A stretch of DNA of 17,175 bases from Myxococcales bacterium (GCA_014238595.1 JABAAV010000004.1:27821-44995), one strand, 5' to 3'; positions 1 through 7,571 are shown, numbered from the stretch's first letter. Notes: a model not told the origin generated them from the letters alone. A program made the numbers and translations.

Positions 1-305
1 TCTTTAAAATTTTAGGTGCTACGGATCGTTTGATTCGACAATTATTTGTTATTCAGGGAACTTTGATAGGATTATTAGGCACCTGTATCGGGGTTTGTTT
101 TGGGCTTTTGGGTTGTTTTATAGGGAAAAACTTTGGTTTCCCGTTAAATCCTGATGTTTATTATATTGATAGATTGCCCATTACAATAGAGCCACAAGCT
201 GTATTAATGGTTACAGCTGCTAGCATAATTATCAGTATTGTTGCTACTTTGTACCCCGCTATGCTTAGTCTTAAAATCGAACCTATTGATGGATTAAAAG
301 GTTAG
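1..305 (+). CDS. lolC: Lipoprotein-releasing ABC transporter permease LolC/LolE, C-terminal part
   Basis: This is the 3' end of a gene that begins left of the window; reading from base 3 the frame is open to the TAG at 303-305. The first visible residues, FKILGATDRLIRQLFVIQG, match the conserved cytoplasmic coupling segment of FtsX-like permeases, where LolC/E usually read K..GAT...I...F..QG. A long hydrophobic segment follows (about 30 residues rich in G, L, C and V), then a short periplasmic loop and a second hydrophobic segment ending in LYPAMLSLKIEPIDGLKG, the usual FtsX-family C terminus. Known role: with LolD this inner-membrane permease extracts mature lipoproteins for the LolA chaperone. 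The lolD gene 665 nt downstream on the same strand supports Lol rather than another FtsX-type permease. LolC cannot be told from LolE or a fused LolF-type single permease from this fragment. Confidence 0.88.
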   Translation, partial: FKILGATDRLIRQLFVIQGTLIGLLGTCIGVCFGLLGCFIGKNFGFPLNPDVYYIDRLPITIEPQAVLMVTAASIIISIVATLYPAMLSLKIEPIDGLKG

Positions 306-332
306 TTTTTGCTTCTATTAAGGGGGAATTAT

Positions 333-947
333 ATGCTTAAAACAATCATTGTTGTTGCTGTTATCATTTTGACACCAAGTAGAGTCGATGCTGGGATTTT
401 TGTTTCCTTGGGCTTAGTAAAACCGGTGAATGCTTTTGATAAATTGGATCAAGGTGCAGTGCGTGTTGATGCCGGTTATCGTTTTGGTATACTTTCTGTC
501 TATACTAATTTATCTGGAATTTCAGTAGACACATCAATCGAATCAAATGATGCAATAGAGGTGATTCAAGAATCTTCCTTGGGTGAATATGAGCTGTATA
601 CGGCGATAGGGGTAGGAGCGAATCTTTATATACCTGTTTACAAGACTCTTGATTTGATTGTTGGTGCATCAGGCAGATATACCTTTGATGGTGAGGTTGA
701 ATTATCTGAAGATAAAAATACAGTTCTTGAAATAACACCGGATCCAGCTATAGGTATTACGGGTGGGGTGCAATGGAATGTTTTGCCATTGATTCAAGGA
801 GCTGTTTGGCTTCAGTATACCCATAAAATAATTTGGGAAAGAATATCTTGGGAAAATGAAGATGAAACGGTTCAATATATCGGTGATTCCATTGTTGAAT
901 ATGAAAACGGTGGTGAAGTATCAATCGGTATGTCGATTGGTTTTTAA
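333..947 (+). CDS. Small secreted outer-membrane beta-barrel protein, unrecognised family
   Basis: The start chosen is ATG 333 because AGGGGG at 321-326 sits 6 nt upstream; a longer reading from TTG 309 would lack such a site. The 204-residue product has a classic signal peptide (MLK, then a hydrophobic run, with likely cleavage after VDA at residue 20). The mature chain alternates hydrophobic and polar residues in short strands, is rich in aromatic residues and glycine, has no cysteine, and ends in GMSIGF. A terminal Phe is the usual BAM recognition signal of outer-membrane barrels. The size would suit an eight-stranded barrel of the OmpW/OmpA-barrel type, but I recognise no family motif. 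It lies between lolC (27-nt gap) and lolD (23-nt gap), so it is probably co-transcribed with the Lol genes. Function unknown; barrel topology is an inference from composition. Confidence 0.75.
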   Translation: MLKTIIVVAVIILTPSRVDAGIFVSLGLVKPVNAFDKLDQGAVRVDAGYRFGILSVYTNLSGISVDTSIESNDAIEVIQESSLGEYELYTAIGVGANLYIPVYKTLDLIVGASGRYTFDGEVELSEDKNTVLEITPDPAIGITGGVQWNVLPLIQGAVWLQYTHKIIWERISWENEDETVQYIGDSIVEYENGGEVSIGMSIGF

Positions 948-970
948 AGAACGAAAAAACACGCATTGAT

Positions 971-1660
971 ATGCTACAAAACTTCACCAAAGGTGCTCAG
1001 ATCAATGTTCGTGCACTGAGTAAATCGTTTTTACATGGCACAGAAGAACTCTCTGTTTTATGTGATGTAAACCTTCGCATCTCTTCAGGAGAACGTGTTG
1101 CGATTGTTGGGGAATCTGGTGTGGGTAAATCCACACTTTTACATCTGCTTGGAACCTTAGATGTTCCAACATCAGGAACAATTTTATTTAATGATGAAAA
1201 CATAACAACAATGAAATCTACGCGTCTTTCTTTGTTTCGTAACAAAGAGATAGGATTTGTATTTCAATTTCATCATTTGCTTCCTGATTTTACTGCACTT
1301 GAAAATGTTATGATGCCAGGATTGATCGCAGGTGTCGATAGAACATCACTTTGCAAAGATGCAGAAGAGTTGTTAGACTGGGTGAATCTGAGGCATCGTA
1401 TGACACATAAGCCTGGAGAGATGTCTGGTGGAGAGCAACAGCGTGTTGCATTGGCACGGGCATTGATTATGCGGCCTTCATTGTTATTAGCTGATGAACC
1501 TACAGGCAACTTAGATGCTCAAACAGGAAAAGAAATCCAAACATTAATCGTCAAAATGAATCAAGAACTTAACATTACAGTGCTGGTTGTTACGCATAGT
1601 CAAACACTTGCCGATCAGATGCCACGCTGTTTAACAATGACCAATGGGACGCTTGTCTAA
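971..1660 (+). CDS. lolD: Lipoprotein-releasing system ATP-binding protein LolD
   Basis: This is the ABC ATPase that powers lipoprotein release from the inner membrane, working with LolC/E. Motifs in order: Walker A GESGVGKST (residues 47-55), Q-loop Gln99 in GFVFQFHHLLPDFTALENV, signature MSGGEQQR (151-158), Walker B LLLADE (171-176) followed by PTGNLD, and switch His209 in VVTHS. The segment after the Q-loop, FHHLLPDFTALENV, is characteristic of LolD/MacB-type ATPases rather than amino-acid importers. Length (229 residues) is typical. No clear Shine-Dalgarno sequence precedes ATG 971. The neighbouring lolC fragment and bamA fix the assignment to the Lol system. Its last bases overlap an alternative upstream start of bamA. 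Confidence 0.95.
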   Translation: MLQNFTKGAQINVRALSKSFLHGTEELSVLCDVNLRISSGERVAIVGESGVGKSTLLHLLGTLDVPTSGTILFNDENITTMKSTRLSLFRNKEIGFVFQFHHLLPDFTALENVMMPGLIAGVDRTSLCKDAEELLDWVNLRHRMTHKPGEMSGGEQQRVALARALIMRPSLLLADEPTGNLDAQTGKEIQTLIVKMNQELNITVLVVTHSQTLADQMPRCLTMTNGTLV

Positions 1661-1667
1661 GAGTGTT

Positions 1668-4100
1668 ATGTTAAAACGATTTTATATAACGATTGTATGC
1701 TTTATCATTTGTATAGCCGGACATAAACAACTTTCTGCTGATACAGATGCTTTTCGTTCATTTCAGTTCCGTATTATTCATCACATAACATTGGAGGGCA
1801 ATCGCAAAGTCGAAGATGCGGCGATTTTTGCTAATCTTATCTCGAAGACAGGTGATCGATTGTCATCAGAATCCATTCGTAAAGACATCAAAACTTTGTG
1901 GGGAATGGATTATTTTAATGACATTCGTGTTTATGTTGAATCTGTAAAGAAACAGAAAGTCGTTCTTAAATTTGTGTTCGAAGAAAAACCTTCACTCCGC
2001 AAAGTGTTTATTTCAGGGAATTCTGAGGTTGAATTAAGTGATATTAATGATGTGCTTGATTTGAAAAAGAATTCAATATTAAATTTGACTAAAGTCAAAG
2101 AAAATCAAAAAAAGATAAGAGCGCTTTATAAGGAAAAAGGATATTACTTAGCGACATTGGAACATCAGATTCGTCCGATTAACGATGTTGAAGTTGATGT
2201 CTGGTATCTCATAAAAGAACGATCCAAAGTTGAAGTGAAAGAAATAACATTTGTAGGCAACAATAAAATATCAGATCAAGAAATTCTATCCGTTATTCAA
2301 ACCAAACCAGGCAATTTTTTGTCATTCTTGACTGATTCAGGCGTGTTCAGTGGAGAGGTTTTTCAGCGTGATTTGTTGATTATAACAGCGTATTATTATG
2401 ATCGAGGGTTTATTGACCTGAAAATAGGTGAGCCAAACGTACAATTATCTCGTGATCGTCAAGACATTTATGTGTCTGTGCCTATAACAGAGGGCAAGCA
2501 ATATACTGTTGGAACAATTGATTTTGATGGTGATATTGGTGATGACAAAACGTCAGATTATGGAGTTATTACTCTGAAAGAAGGTAAGTTATTTAGTCGA
2601 AGCGATGTTGGCAAAACGATAAAACAGGTTGTTAATTTTTATCGCAATCAAGGTTATGCTTATGCAGACCTGAAGCCAATAACAAAAAAACGCAAAGAGG
2701 CAGAAATTGTTGATCTTACCTTTAGAGTTAAAAAAGGGAAAAAAGTTTACTATGAACGGATCAACATTGTTGGTCATACAACCACACGCGATAAAGTTAT
2801 CCGTCGTGAAATCAACATGCTGGAAGGAGAGTTATATAGCCAAGCAGCAGTAGATTTGTCACGTCAACGTATTACTGCACTGGGATTTTTTGAGTCGGTA
2901 GATATTTCAACACAAAAAGGAAATTCCGATGATTTGATTGAAATCACTGTTGAAGTCAAAGAACGTAAAACAGGTGGGTTTCAATTTGGCGTCGGATTTT
3001 CATCAGCAGAAGGCATTATTGCTCAGACACAAATATCACAAGAGAATTTACTGGGACATGGACACTCATTGTCTTTATCATTGCAATTTTCTGGACTGCG
3101 GCAGTTGTTTTCGTTGCGATTCGTAGAACCTCATTTGTTAGATACAGATTGGACTTTTGCAACCAATCTATATAATCAAGTTAGCGCATACGATTCATTT
3201 TCTCGAACCTCTACAGGTGGTGATATTACATTCGGTCGGTTTTTGAATTATAGAACAAGAGCTTTTTTAACCTATAAAATTGAATCTGTAGAGGCAAGTA
3301 ATCGTAACGCGGGCTTGTTTTCGTTGAGCAGTCCTTCTAGTCGTTCCATTCCAACAGATATTACCAGTGTTGCCAATCTTTTTCGCGGTGGATTGACATC
3401 ATCGGCACGTGTGTCTTTTCGATATGATTCAAGAAACAACCGATTATTTCCTAGCGATGGAATTTTTCAAGATGCCTTTTTTGAAATTGCAGATGACTTC
3501 TTGTTTTCAGAAAATATATTTACCCGCTACGGTGGGTTCATTCGTTATTATCGAAAATTATTTGGAAATTTCGTATTAAAATTAAATGCAGATGTTGGCG
3601 TGATCACCAGCAGAGATCCTTTAGGTGTTCCAATTACTGAACGTTATTTAATCGGTGGTATTTATGATATTCGTGGATTTCAACCTCGATCATTGGGTCC
3701 TTTGATCTTAATACATCCTTCTGGTGAAGATGCACAATCTTTGATCTCATTGCCTTTAGGCGGTAATCTCAAATTTGTATGGAACAGTGAAATCGAATTT
3801 CCAATATTACAAAGCTTAGGTGTTTCTGGCGTTGTCTTTTTTGATTCAGGAAATTCCTATAATTTAGAAAGTCGATATTGTAATGACAGAGATCATGCAT
3901 TGAATTCTGTTTCAGAAAAATATAATCCTTGTTTTCGTTTTCCCGAATCTTTCACTAGTGGGTTACGATTTTCTGCAGGATTTGGTTTGAGATGGCAGTC
4001 ACCTATTGGACCTCTTCGTTTTGAATGGGGTATTCCATTAGATCGCCAACCTCATGAAGACCCTATTGTGTTTGAGTTTGCAATAGGAAATTTCTTATAG
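1668..4100 (+). CDS. bamA: Outer-membrane protein assembly factor BamA (Omp85)
   Basis: This is the core of the BAM complex, which inserts beta-barrel proteins into the outer membrane. ATG 1668 is preferred, 8 nt after the lolD stop, because it puts MLKRF and a hydrophobic signal peptide at the N terminus; in-frame ATG 1644 would overlap lolD by 17 nt and add eight residues. The 810-residue product has five POTRA repeats, at roughly 34-106, 107-184, 185-280, 281-353 and 359-432, each with the G-N/H-x turn and a glycine-rich second half. The barrel occupies about 437-810. The hallmark loop-6 motif is present as IRGF (668-671) after YLIGGIYD. Two cysteines (738 and 755) lie in a later predicted surface loop and may form a disulfide. 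The chain ends in FAIGNFL, with Leu rather than Phe/Trp last. Confidence 0.97.
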   Translation: MLKRFYITIVCFIICIAGHKQLSADTDAFRSFQFRIIHHITLEGNRKVEDAAIFANLISKTGDRLSSESIRKDIKTLWGMDYFNDIRVYVESVKKQKVVLKFVFEEKPSLRKVFISGNSEVELSDINDVLDLKKNSILNLTKVKENQKKIRALYKEKGYYLATLEHQIRPINDVEVDVWYLIKERSKVEVKEITFVGNNKISDQEILSVIQTKPGNFLSFLTDSGVFSGEVFQRDLLIITAYYYDRGFIDLKIGEPNVQLSRDRQDIYVSVPITEGKQYTVGTIDFDGDIGDDKTSDYGVITLKEGKLFSRSDVGKTIKQVVNFYRNQGYAYADLKPITKKRKEAEIVDLTFRVKKGKKVYYERINIVGHTTTRDKVIRREINMLEGELYSQAAVDLSRQRITALGFFESVDISTQKGNSDDLIEITVEVKERKTGGFQFGVGFSSAEGIIAQTQISQENLLGHGHSLSLSLQFSGLRQLFSLRFVEPHLLDTDWTFATNLYNQVSAYDSFSRTSTGGDITFGRFLNYRTRAFLTYKIESVEASNRNAGLFSLSSPSSRSIPTDITSVANLFRGGLTSSARVSFRYDSRNNRLFPSDGIFQDAFFEIADDFLFSENIFTRYGGFIRYYRKLFGNFVLKLNADVGVITSRDPLGVPITERYLIGGIYDIRGFQPRSLGPLILIHPSGEDAQSLISLPLGGNLKFVWNSEIEFPILQSLGVSGVVFFDSGNSYNLESRYCNDRDHALNSVSEKYNPCFRFPESFTSGLRFSAGFGLRWQSPIGPLRFEWGIPLDRQPHEDPIVFEFAIGNFL

Positions 4101-4104
4101 ATGG

Positions 4105-4127
4105 ATTGTTACTGTTTTAGTGACAAT
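4105..4127 (+). terminator. Hairpin just after bamA, possible 3'-end structure
   Basis: ATTGTTACT (4105-4113) can pair with AGTGACAAT (4119-4127) around a 5-nt loop, giving nine pairs including one G-U. It starts 5 nt after the bamA stop. There is no T-run behind it (TTATCTAT follows), so it is not a canonical intrinsic terminator. It could instead protect the 3' end or serve a Rho-dependent end. Confidence 0.35.
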
Positions 4128-4193
4128 TATCTATGAAAAGGGCCATTGACCTTACTATATTGAATTTCTTGAGGATAGTTTTAATTTAACTTC

Positions 4194-4221
4194 TTGACGC
4201 TGAGCGGGTCTGTAGGATAAA
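4194..4221 (+). promoter_or_regulatory. Possible sigma-70 promoter for skp-fabZ
   Basis: In the 193-nt gap between bamA and skp, TTGACG (4194-4199) is a five-of-six match to a -35 box, with GATAAA (4216-4221) as a weak -10 box 16 nt later. It would give a leader of roughly 65 nt. A 10-bp perfect palindrome, AAGTGCACTT, lies at 4257-4266 within that leader. The rest of the gap shows no gene or tRNA. The length of the gap, in an otherwise packed cluster, is the main argument that a promoter sits here. Confidence 0.35.
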
Positions 4222-4293
4222 GCATACCTCATAACTAGTATTTAATTGAATATTGAAAGTGCACTTAGGAGTGTATTTAAAAAATAAGGGGCA

Positions 4294-4818
4294 ATGATGA
4301 TTCAAAAAACAGCCATAATCGGCGTAGTGACTTGTATAGGAATGCTGATGACAACAGCAACATATGTTGAAGCAGCACCTGTCAAAATAGCATATGTTGA
4401 TCTGCAAAGAACTTTAAACGAGACTAAAATTGGTAAAGAAGAAAAAAAGAAGCTTGAACAAACAGCACGAAAACACAAATCTGATCTTGCCAAAGAACGA
4501 CAACGGTTAGAAAAGAAGGCGGAGGAATTTGGTAAAAAACGTGCCGTATTGAAGCCAGAAATCGCTGTTAAACAACAACGTGAGTTGGAAGAAGAGTATA
4601 TTAAACTTCAAGAACGCTATGTTAAAATTCAACGTGAAGTTGTTGAAAGTGAAGCAAAAGCTGTTAATTCAGTCTTTAAACGTGCCAGACCCATTATTAA
4701 CAAAATCGGAGAACGAGAAAATTATACGGTGATTTTGGAAAAAACAGAGAGTATGATTTTATTTGCTAAAGCAGGTATCGATATTACAAATGAAGTTAAT
4801 CGTTTGTTAGATAAATAG
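4294..4818 (+). CDS. skp: Periplasmic chaperone Skp/OmpH
   Basis: Skp is a trimeric, jellyfish-shaped periplasmic chaperone that keeps unfolded outer-membrane proteins soluble on the way to BamA. The 174-residue product starts with a signal peptide (hydrophobic run, cleavage likely after VEA near residue 27). The mature start KIAYVDLQRTLNET matches the family opening (xxAVVDxxxvf). A long charged coiled-coil section follows (about residues 50-125, rich in K, E, Q and R), then the C-terminal strands with YTVILEK. Two tandem ATGs exist at 4294 and 4297; AAGGGG at 4286-4291 is better spaced (5 nt) for the second, so the protein may be one residue shorter. Position after bamA is the usual one. 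Six bases separate it from fabZ. Confidence 0.93.
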   Translation: MMIQKTAIIGVVTCIGMLMTTATYVEAAPVKIAYVDLQRTLNETKIGKEEKKKLEQTARKHKSDLAKERQRLEKKAEEFGKKRAVLKPEIAVKQQRELEEEYIKLQERYVKIQREVVESEAKAVNSVFKRARPIINKIGERENYTVILEKTESMILFAKAGIDITNEVNRLLDK

Positions 4819-4824
4819 AAACAT

Positions 4825-5301
4825 ATGACAACGGACACTAGCGCAATATCATCGGCAGAGATTTTATCAATTTTGCCACATCGATTTCCTATCTTGTTGG
4901 TGGATAAAGTCCTTGAACTTGCTGAGGACAAAGTCGTTGCGATTAAAAATGTGAGTTGGGGTGAACCTTATTTTCAAGGACATTTTCCAGATATGCCTAT
5001 TATGCCAGGGGTATTGATTGTTGAAGCATTGGCTCAAGCAGGTGGTGTATTAGCTTTAAAAAGTGAATCAATTAATCCTGACACACATGTGATGTTCTTT
5101 TTGAGCATTAATAATGTGAAGTTTCGAAAAACCGTAACACCTGGCGATCAATTGCGGCTTGAGGTTGTTCCATTGCGCAAAGGAAAAGTTTGGAAAATGC
5201 GTGGTGAAGCTTTTGTGGATGAGACATTGGTTTGTGAAGCAGAGTTTATGGCTTCACTAGTCGCACGTGATGAAAATACATCATCTGCTGACAAAACTTA
5301 A
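4825..5301 (+). CDS. fabZ: 3-hydroxyacyl-[acyl-carrier-protein] dehydratase FabZ
   Basis: FabZ removes water from 3-hydroxyacyl-ACP in fatty-acid elongation and competes with lipid A synthesis for 3-hydroxymyristoyl-ACP. The hot-dog fold signature is complete: LPHRFPILLVDKV near residues 17-29, then YFQGHFPDMPIMPGVLIVEALAQ, with the catalytic His53 and Glu67. Length (158 residues) is normal, with a slightly longer N terminus before ILPHRFP. No clear Shine-Dalgarno sequence precedes ATG 4825. In most Gram-negative bacteria fabZ lies between lpxD and lpxA; here it directly follows skp and is the last gene of the strand block, with the convergent dehydrogenase ending 16 nt away. Confidence 0.96.
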   Translation: MTTDTSAISSAEILSILPHRFPILLVDKVLELAEDKVVAIKNVSWGEPYFQGHFPDMPIMPGVLIVEALAQAGGVLALKSESINPDTHVMFFLSINNVKFRKTVTPGDQLRLEVVPLRKGKVWKMRGEAFVDETLVCEAEFMASLVARDENTSSADKT

Positions 5302-5317
5302 TCACTGCAAAACAAAA

Positions 5318-6172
5318 TTAAATTTTAGAGATTTCTTCCCAGCGTTTATGTATCTCTTGTGGTGTCCAATGAGGGGCATCATTAGGGGTTGATGCCTCGG
5401 TTTGCATCATTTTGAAAAGATAAATACGTGCGCCTTCAATGGCCAAGACTTGTCCTGTGACTTCAGATGATAAATCAGATGCTAAAAAAAGTGCACCATT
5501 GGCAATATGATCTGGAGATAGGATTTCATCGGCTTTAGGCATTCCTTGCATGATAGGTAGATCATCGGTCATTCGTGTAAATGCGACAGGAGCTAAAGCA
5601 TTAACTGTGATATTGCTTCGTCTTAATTCAATGGAAGCTGTGCGTGTAATGCCGTAAATACCAGCTTTAGCAGCACTATAGTTCACTTGTCCAAAATTGC
5701 CCATGAGTCCTGAAACACTGGATGTATTGATGATACGTCCACCTTCACCGCGTTCTTTCATATGTTTTGCGGCAGTTTGTGTGCAGAGATAGGTTCCACG
5801 AAGATGTATTTTAACGACAAGGTCAAACATATCATCGGTCATTTTAAGAAAAGACTTGTCTCTCAAAATACCTGCGTTGTTGACTAAAATATCAAGTTTT
5901 CCATAGTGATCTACAGCGGCTTTAATCATTGCATCTGCACCGTCACGTTCAGAGACATCATTGAAATTGGCAGTAGCTTCACCACCTGCTTGTTTGATTT
6001 CTTCTACAACAGTTTCAGCCATGGTTGCGCCTTTGCCTTCACCATCACGGCTTCCACCCAGATCATTCACGACAACTTTTGCACCTTCCTTTGCGAACAA
6101 AAGCGCATGAGAACGTCCAATACCACCACCTGCACCAGTAATCAGTGCTACTTTTCCATCAAGAAGTCCCAT
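5318..6172 (-). CDS. Short-chain dehydrogenase, MFE-2-like 3-hydroxyacyl-CoA dehydrogenase type
   Basis: This is an NAD(P)-dependent classical SDR. Visible motifs: TGAGGGIG (12-19) for the cofactor, Asp37 in NDLGG (which favours NAD over NADP), NNAG (98-101), Ser152, and Tyr165/Lys169 in NYSAAK. The Asn usual in the catalytic tetrad is replaced by His123 in KIHLRGTY, as is common in the 17-beta-HSD4/MFE-2 branch. The C-terminal tail of about 35 residues, ending WTPQEIHKRWEEISKI, also fits that branch and goes beyond a FabG core (284 versus about 245 residues). Likely role: oxidation of 3-hydroxyacyl-CoA, or reduction of 3-oxoacyl substrates. A strong AGGAGG (6177-6182) lies 4 nt before the start. 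It is single and convergent to fabZ. Substrate cannot be decided from sequence. Confidence 0.85.
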   Translation of the reverse strand: MGLLDGKVALITGAGGGIGRSHALLFAKEGAKVVVNDLGGSRDGEGKGATMAETVVEEIKQAGGEATANFNDVSERDGADAMIKAAVDHYGKLDILVNNAGILRDKSFLKMTDDMFDLVVKIHLRGTYLCTQTAAKHMKERGEGGRIINTSSVSGLMGNFGQVNYSAAKAGIYGITRTASIELRRSNITVNALAPVAFTRMTDDLPIMQGMPKADEILSPDHIANGALFLASDLSSEVTGQVLAIEGARIYLFKMMQTEASTPNDAPHWTPQEIHKRWEEISKI

Positions 6173-6244
6173 ATTTCCTCCTAGTAAGATTGAAACTGTG
6201 CGGAGTCTAACAGGTCACAGATGAGATCTCAATCAACAATTCTT

Positions 6245-6264
6245 TGATAATTCATTCATTATCA
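6245..6264. promoter_or_regulatory. Fur-box-like inverted repeat between divergent genes
   Basis: TGATAAT (6245-6251) and ATTATCA (6258-6264) are a perfect 7-bp inverted repeat around a 6-nt spacer, in the 130-nt gap between the dehydrogenase and the nucleotidyltransferase. The arms are identical to those of the Fur box (TGATAAT, 7 nt, ATTATCA), but the spacer is one base short and its sequence differs. A possible -35, TTGATA (6244-6249), overlaps it. A second palindrome, TGAGATCTCA, lies at 6222-6231. Operator function is an inference; AT-rich chance similarity is a real alternative. Confidence 0.35.
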
Positions 6265-6302
6265 TTATTTTATTGTAGGATGCGCTTGTTGATGATTGGT
6301 TT

Positions 6303-7571
6303 ATGACGATGAAGAATGATGTTTGTATAAACAGTGTAATTCCTGATTCAGTTTTATCGATATGTCGTAAACTGAAATATCATGGACATGATGTCTATAT
6401 TGTAGGAGGTGCAATCCGAGATGTGCTTTTAGGTCGTGATATTCCAGATTGGGATCTTACATCTAGTGCAACACCGCAAGAAGTGATGGCTCTTTTTAAG
6501 CACACAATTCCTACAGGTATTCAACATGGTACAGTCACAATACTTTCTCAAGGCGTTTCCAAAAACGAATCTTTTGAAATCACAACATTTCGGGGAGATG
6601 GATGCTATAAAGATGGACGACATCCTGACAATGTCGTCTTTGGAGTGTCATTGGAAGAAGATTTAGCACGTCGTGATTTCACAGTTAATGCCATCGCTTA
6701 CGATGTTGAATCTAACCAAATGATTGATCCATTTAATGGCATAGAAGATATTCAAAACAAAACTCTGCGTGCAGTAGGTGACCCAGCACTTCGATTTCAA
6801 GAAGATGGCTTGCGTATTATGCGTGCGGTTCGTTTTATGTCTGTCTTGGGTTTTGACCTTGAATCAACAACATATGCATCCCTTTCTTCGGGATTTGATT
6901 CTTTAGCCTTGGTTTCTGTAGAGCGTGTCCAAAAAGAAATGTTTGGCCTATTAGAAGGGGAGTTTGTTTTTCAAGCATTGCGCATGGCATGGGAAACAAA
7001 AATAATCGATGTTATTTTGCCTGAGTTGTTAAATGCACATTTCGAGAAGATGATACCAATTCTTCCAGTATTGCCACCACAAAAAGAAATTCGAATGGCG
7101 GCATTATTTCTTGGAGCACAGGATGTTAAATCGTTGATCAAACGATTCAAATTATCACGACAACAGCAAACATATATCCATGCCATACAACAAGGTATGA
7201 AACAACTGAGAACACTCACTCTATCAGACATCAAACAAATTACATTGGCGATCGTTAAAATAGGTCAATCAATGATTGATGATGTTTTATTACTCTATGA
7301 ACTTGTTGAGTGTAATCAGATGATGATTGATGTTGTCCGTGCAAGAATCAACGAAGGGCTCATATGGTCCATCTCTGAACTTGCTATTTCAGGTCATGAT
7401 TTGATGACTGAATTACCTATGCAACCAGGATCTTCTGTTGGGGTTATGCTCAACAAACTTTATGTGCATGTTTTGGATAATCCTAACTCCAATGACTTTA
7501 AACAACTCATCACACTAGCTAAAAAAATCAATGCATCTTCCGCGTTCTCAAAGGAAGTAAATTCGCTCTAG
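6303..7571 (+). CDS. cca: Class II tRNA nucleotidyltransferase (CCA-adding enzyme or relative)
   Basis: The enzyme is a class II nucleotidyltransferase of the CCA-adding/poly(A) polymerase superfamily, which finishes tRNA 3' ends. Motif A is VYIVGGAIRDVLLGR followed by the metal-binding DWD (Asp49, Asp51). Then come FEITTFR (about 91-97), the ribose-contact motif RRDFTVNA (123-130), DPFNGIEDI, and the nucleotide-selecting EDGLR (167-171). A helical C-terminal half follows, with no HD phosphohydrolase motif. Length 422 residues fits a CCA enzyme or a CC-/A-adding specialist. PcnB-type poly(A) polymerase is less likely because the GRHPDNVVF...SLEEDLARRDFTVNA stretch is CCA-like. ATG 6303 and ATG 6309 are both possible and neither has a good ribosome-binding site. 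Its 3' end overlaps the convergent neighbour by 44 nt. Confidence 0.88.
   Translation: MTMKNDVCINSVIPDSVLSICRKLKYHGHDVYIVGGAIRDVLLGRDIPDWDLTSSATPQEVMALFKHTIPTGIQHGTVTILSQGVSKNESFEITTFRGDGCYKDGRHPDNVVFGVSLEEDLARRDFTVNAIAYDVESNQMIDPFNGIEDIQNKTLRAVGDPALRFQEDGLRIMRAVRFMSVLGFDLESTTYASLSSGFDSLALVSVERVQKEMFGLLEGEFVFQALRMAWETKIIDVILPELLNAHFEKMIPILPVLPPQKEIRMAALFLGAQDVKSLIKRFKLSRQQQTYIHAIQQGMKQLRTLTLSDIKQITLAIVKIGQSMIDDVLLLYELVECNQMMIDVVRARINEGLIWSISELAISGHDLMTELPMQPGSSVGVMLNKLYVHVLDNPNSNDFKQLITLAKKINASSAFSKEVNSL

Noticed and set aside
5311..5328. AT palindrome between fabZ and the dehydrogenase as a bidirectional terminator
   Set aside because: AAAATTAAATTTT has no G-C pairs and would form a very weak stem; not enough to call a terminator.
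5906..6184. 92-codon plus-strand frame opposite the dehydrogenase start
   Set aside because: Rich in Cys, Thr and Ser with no pattern; the minus-strand gene has a strong AGGAGG site and complete SDR motifs.
6303..7571. Poly(A) polymerase PcnB instead of a CCA-type enzyme
   Set aside because: Sequence between FEITTFR and RRDFTVNA, and the EDGLR motif, look CCA-like, and there is no basic PcnB-style C-terminal tail. Cannot be fully excluded without a phylogeny.
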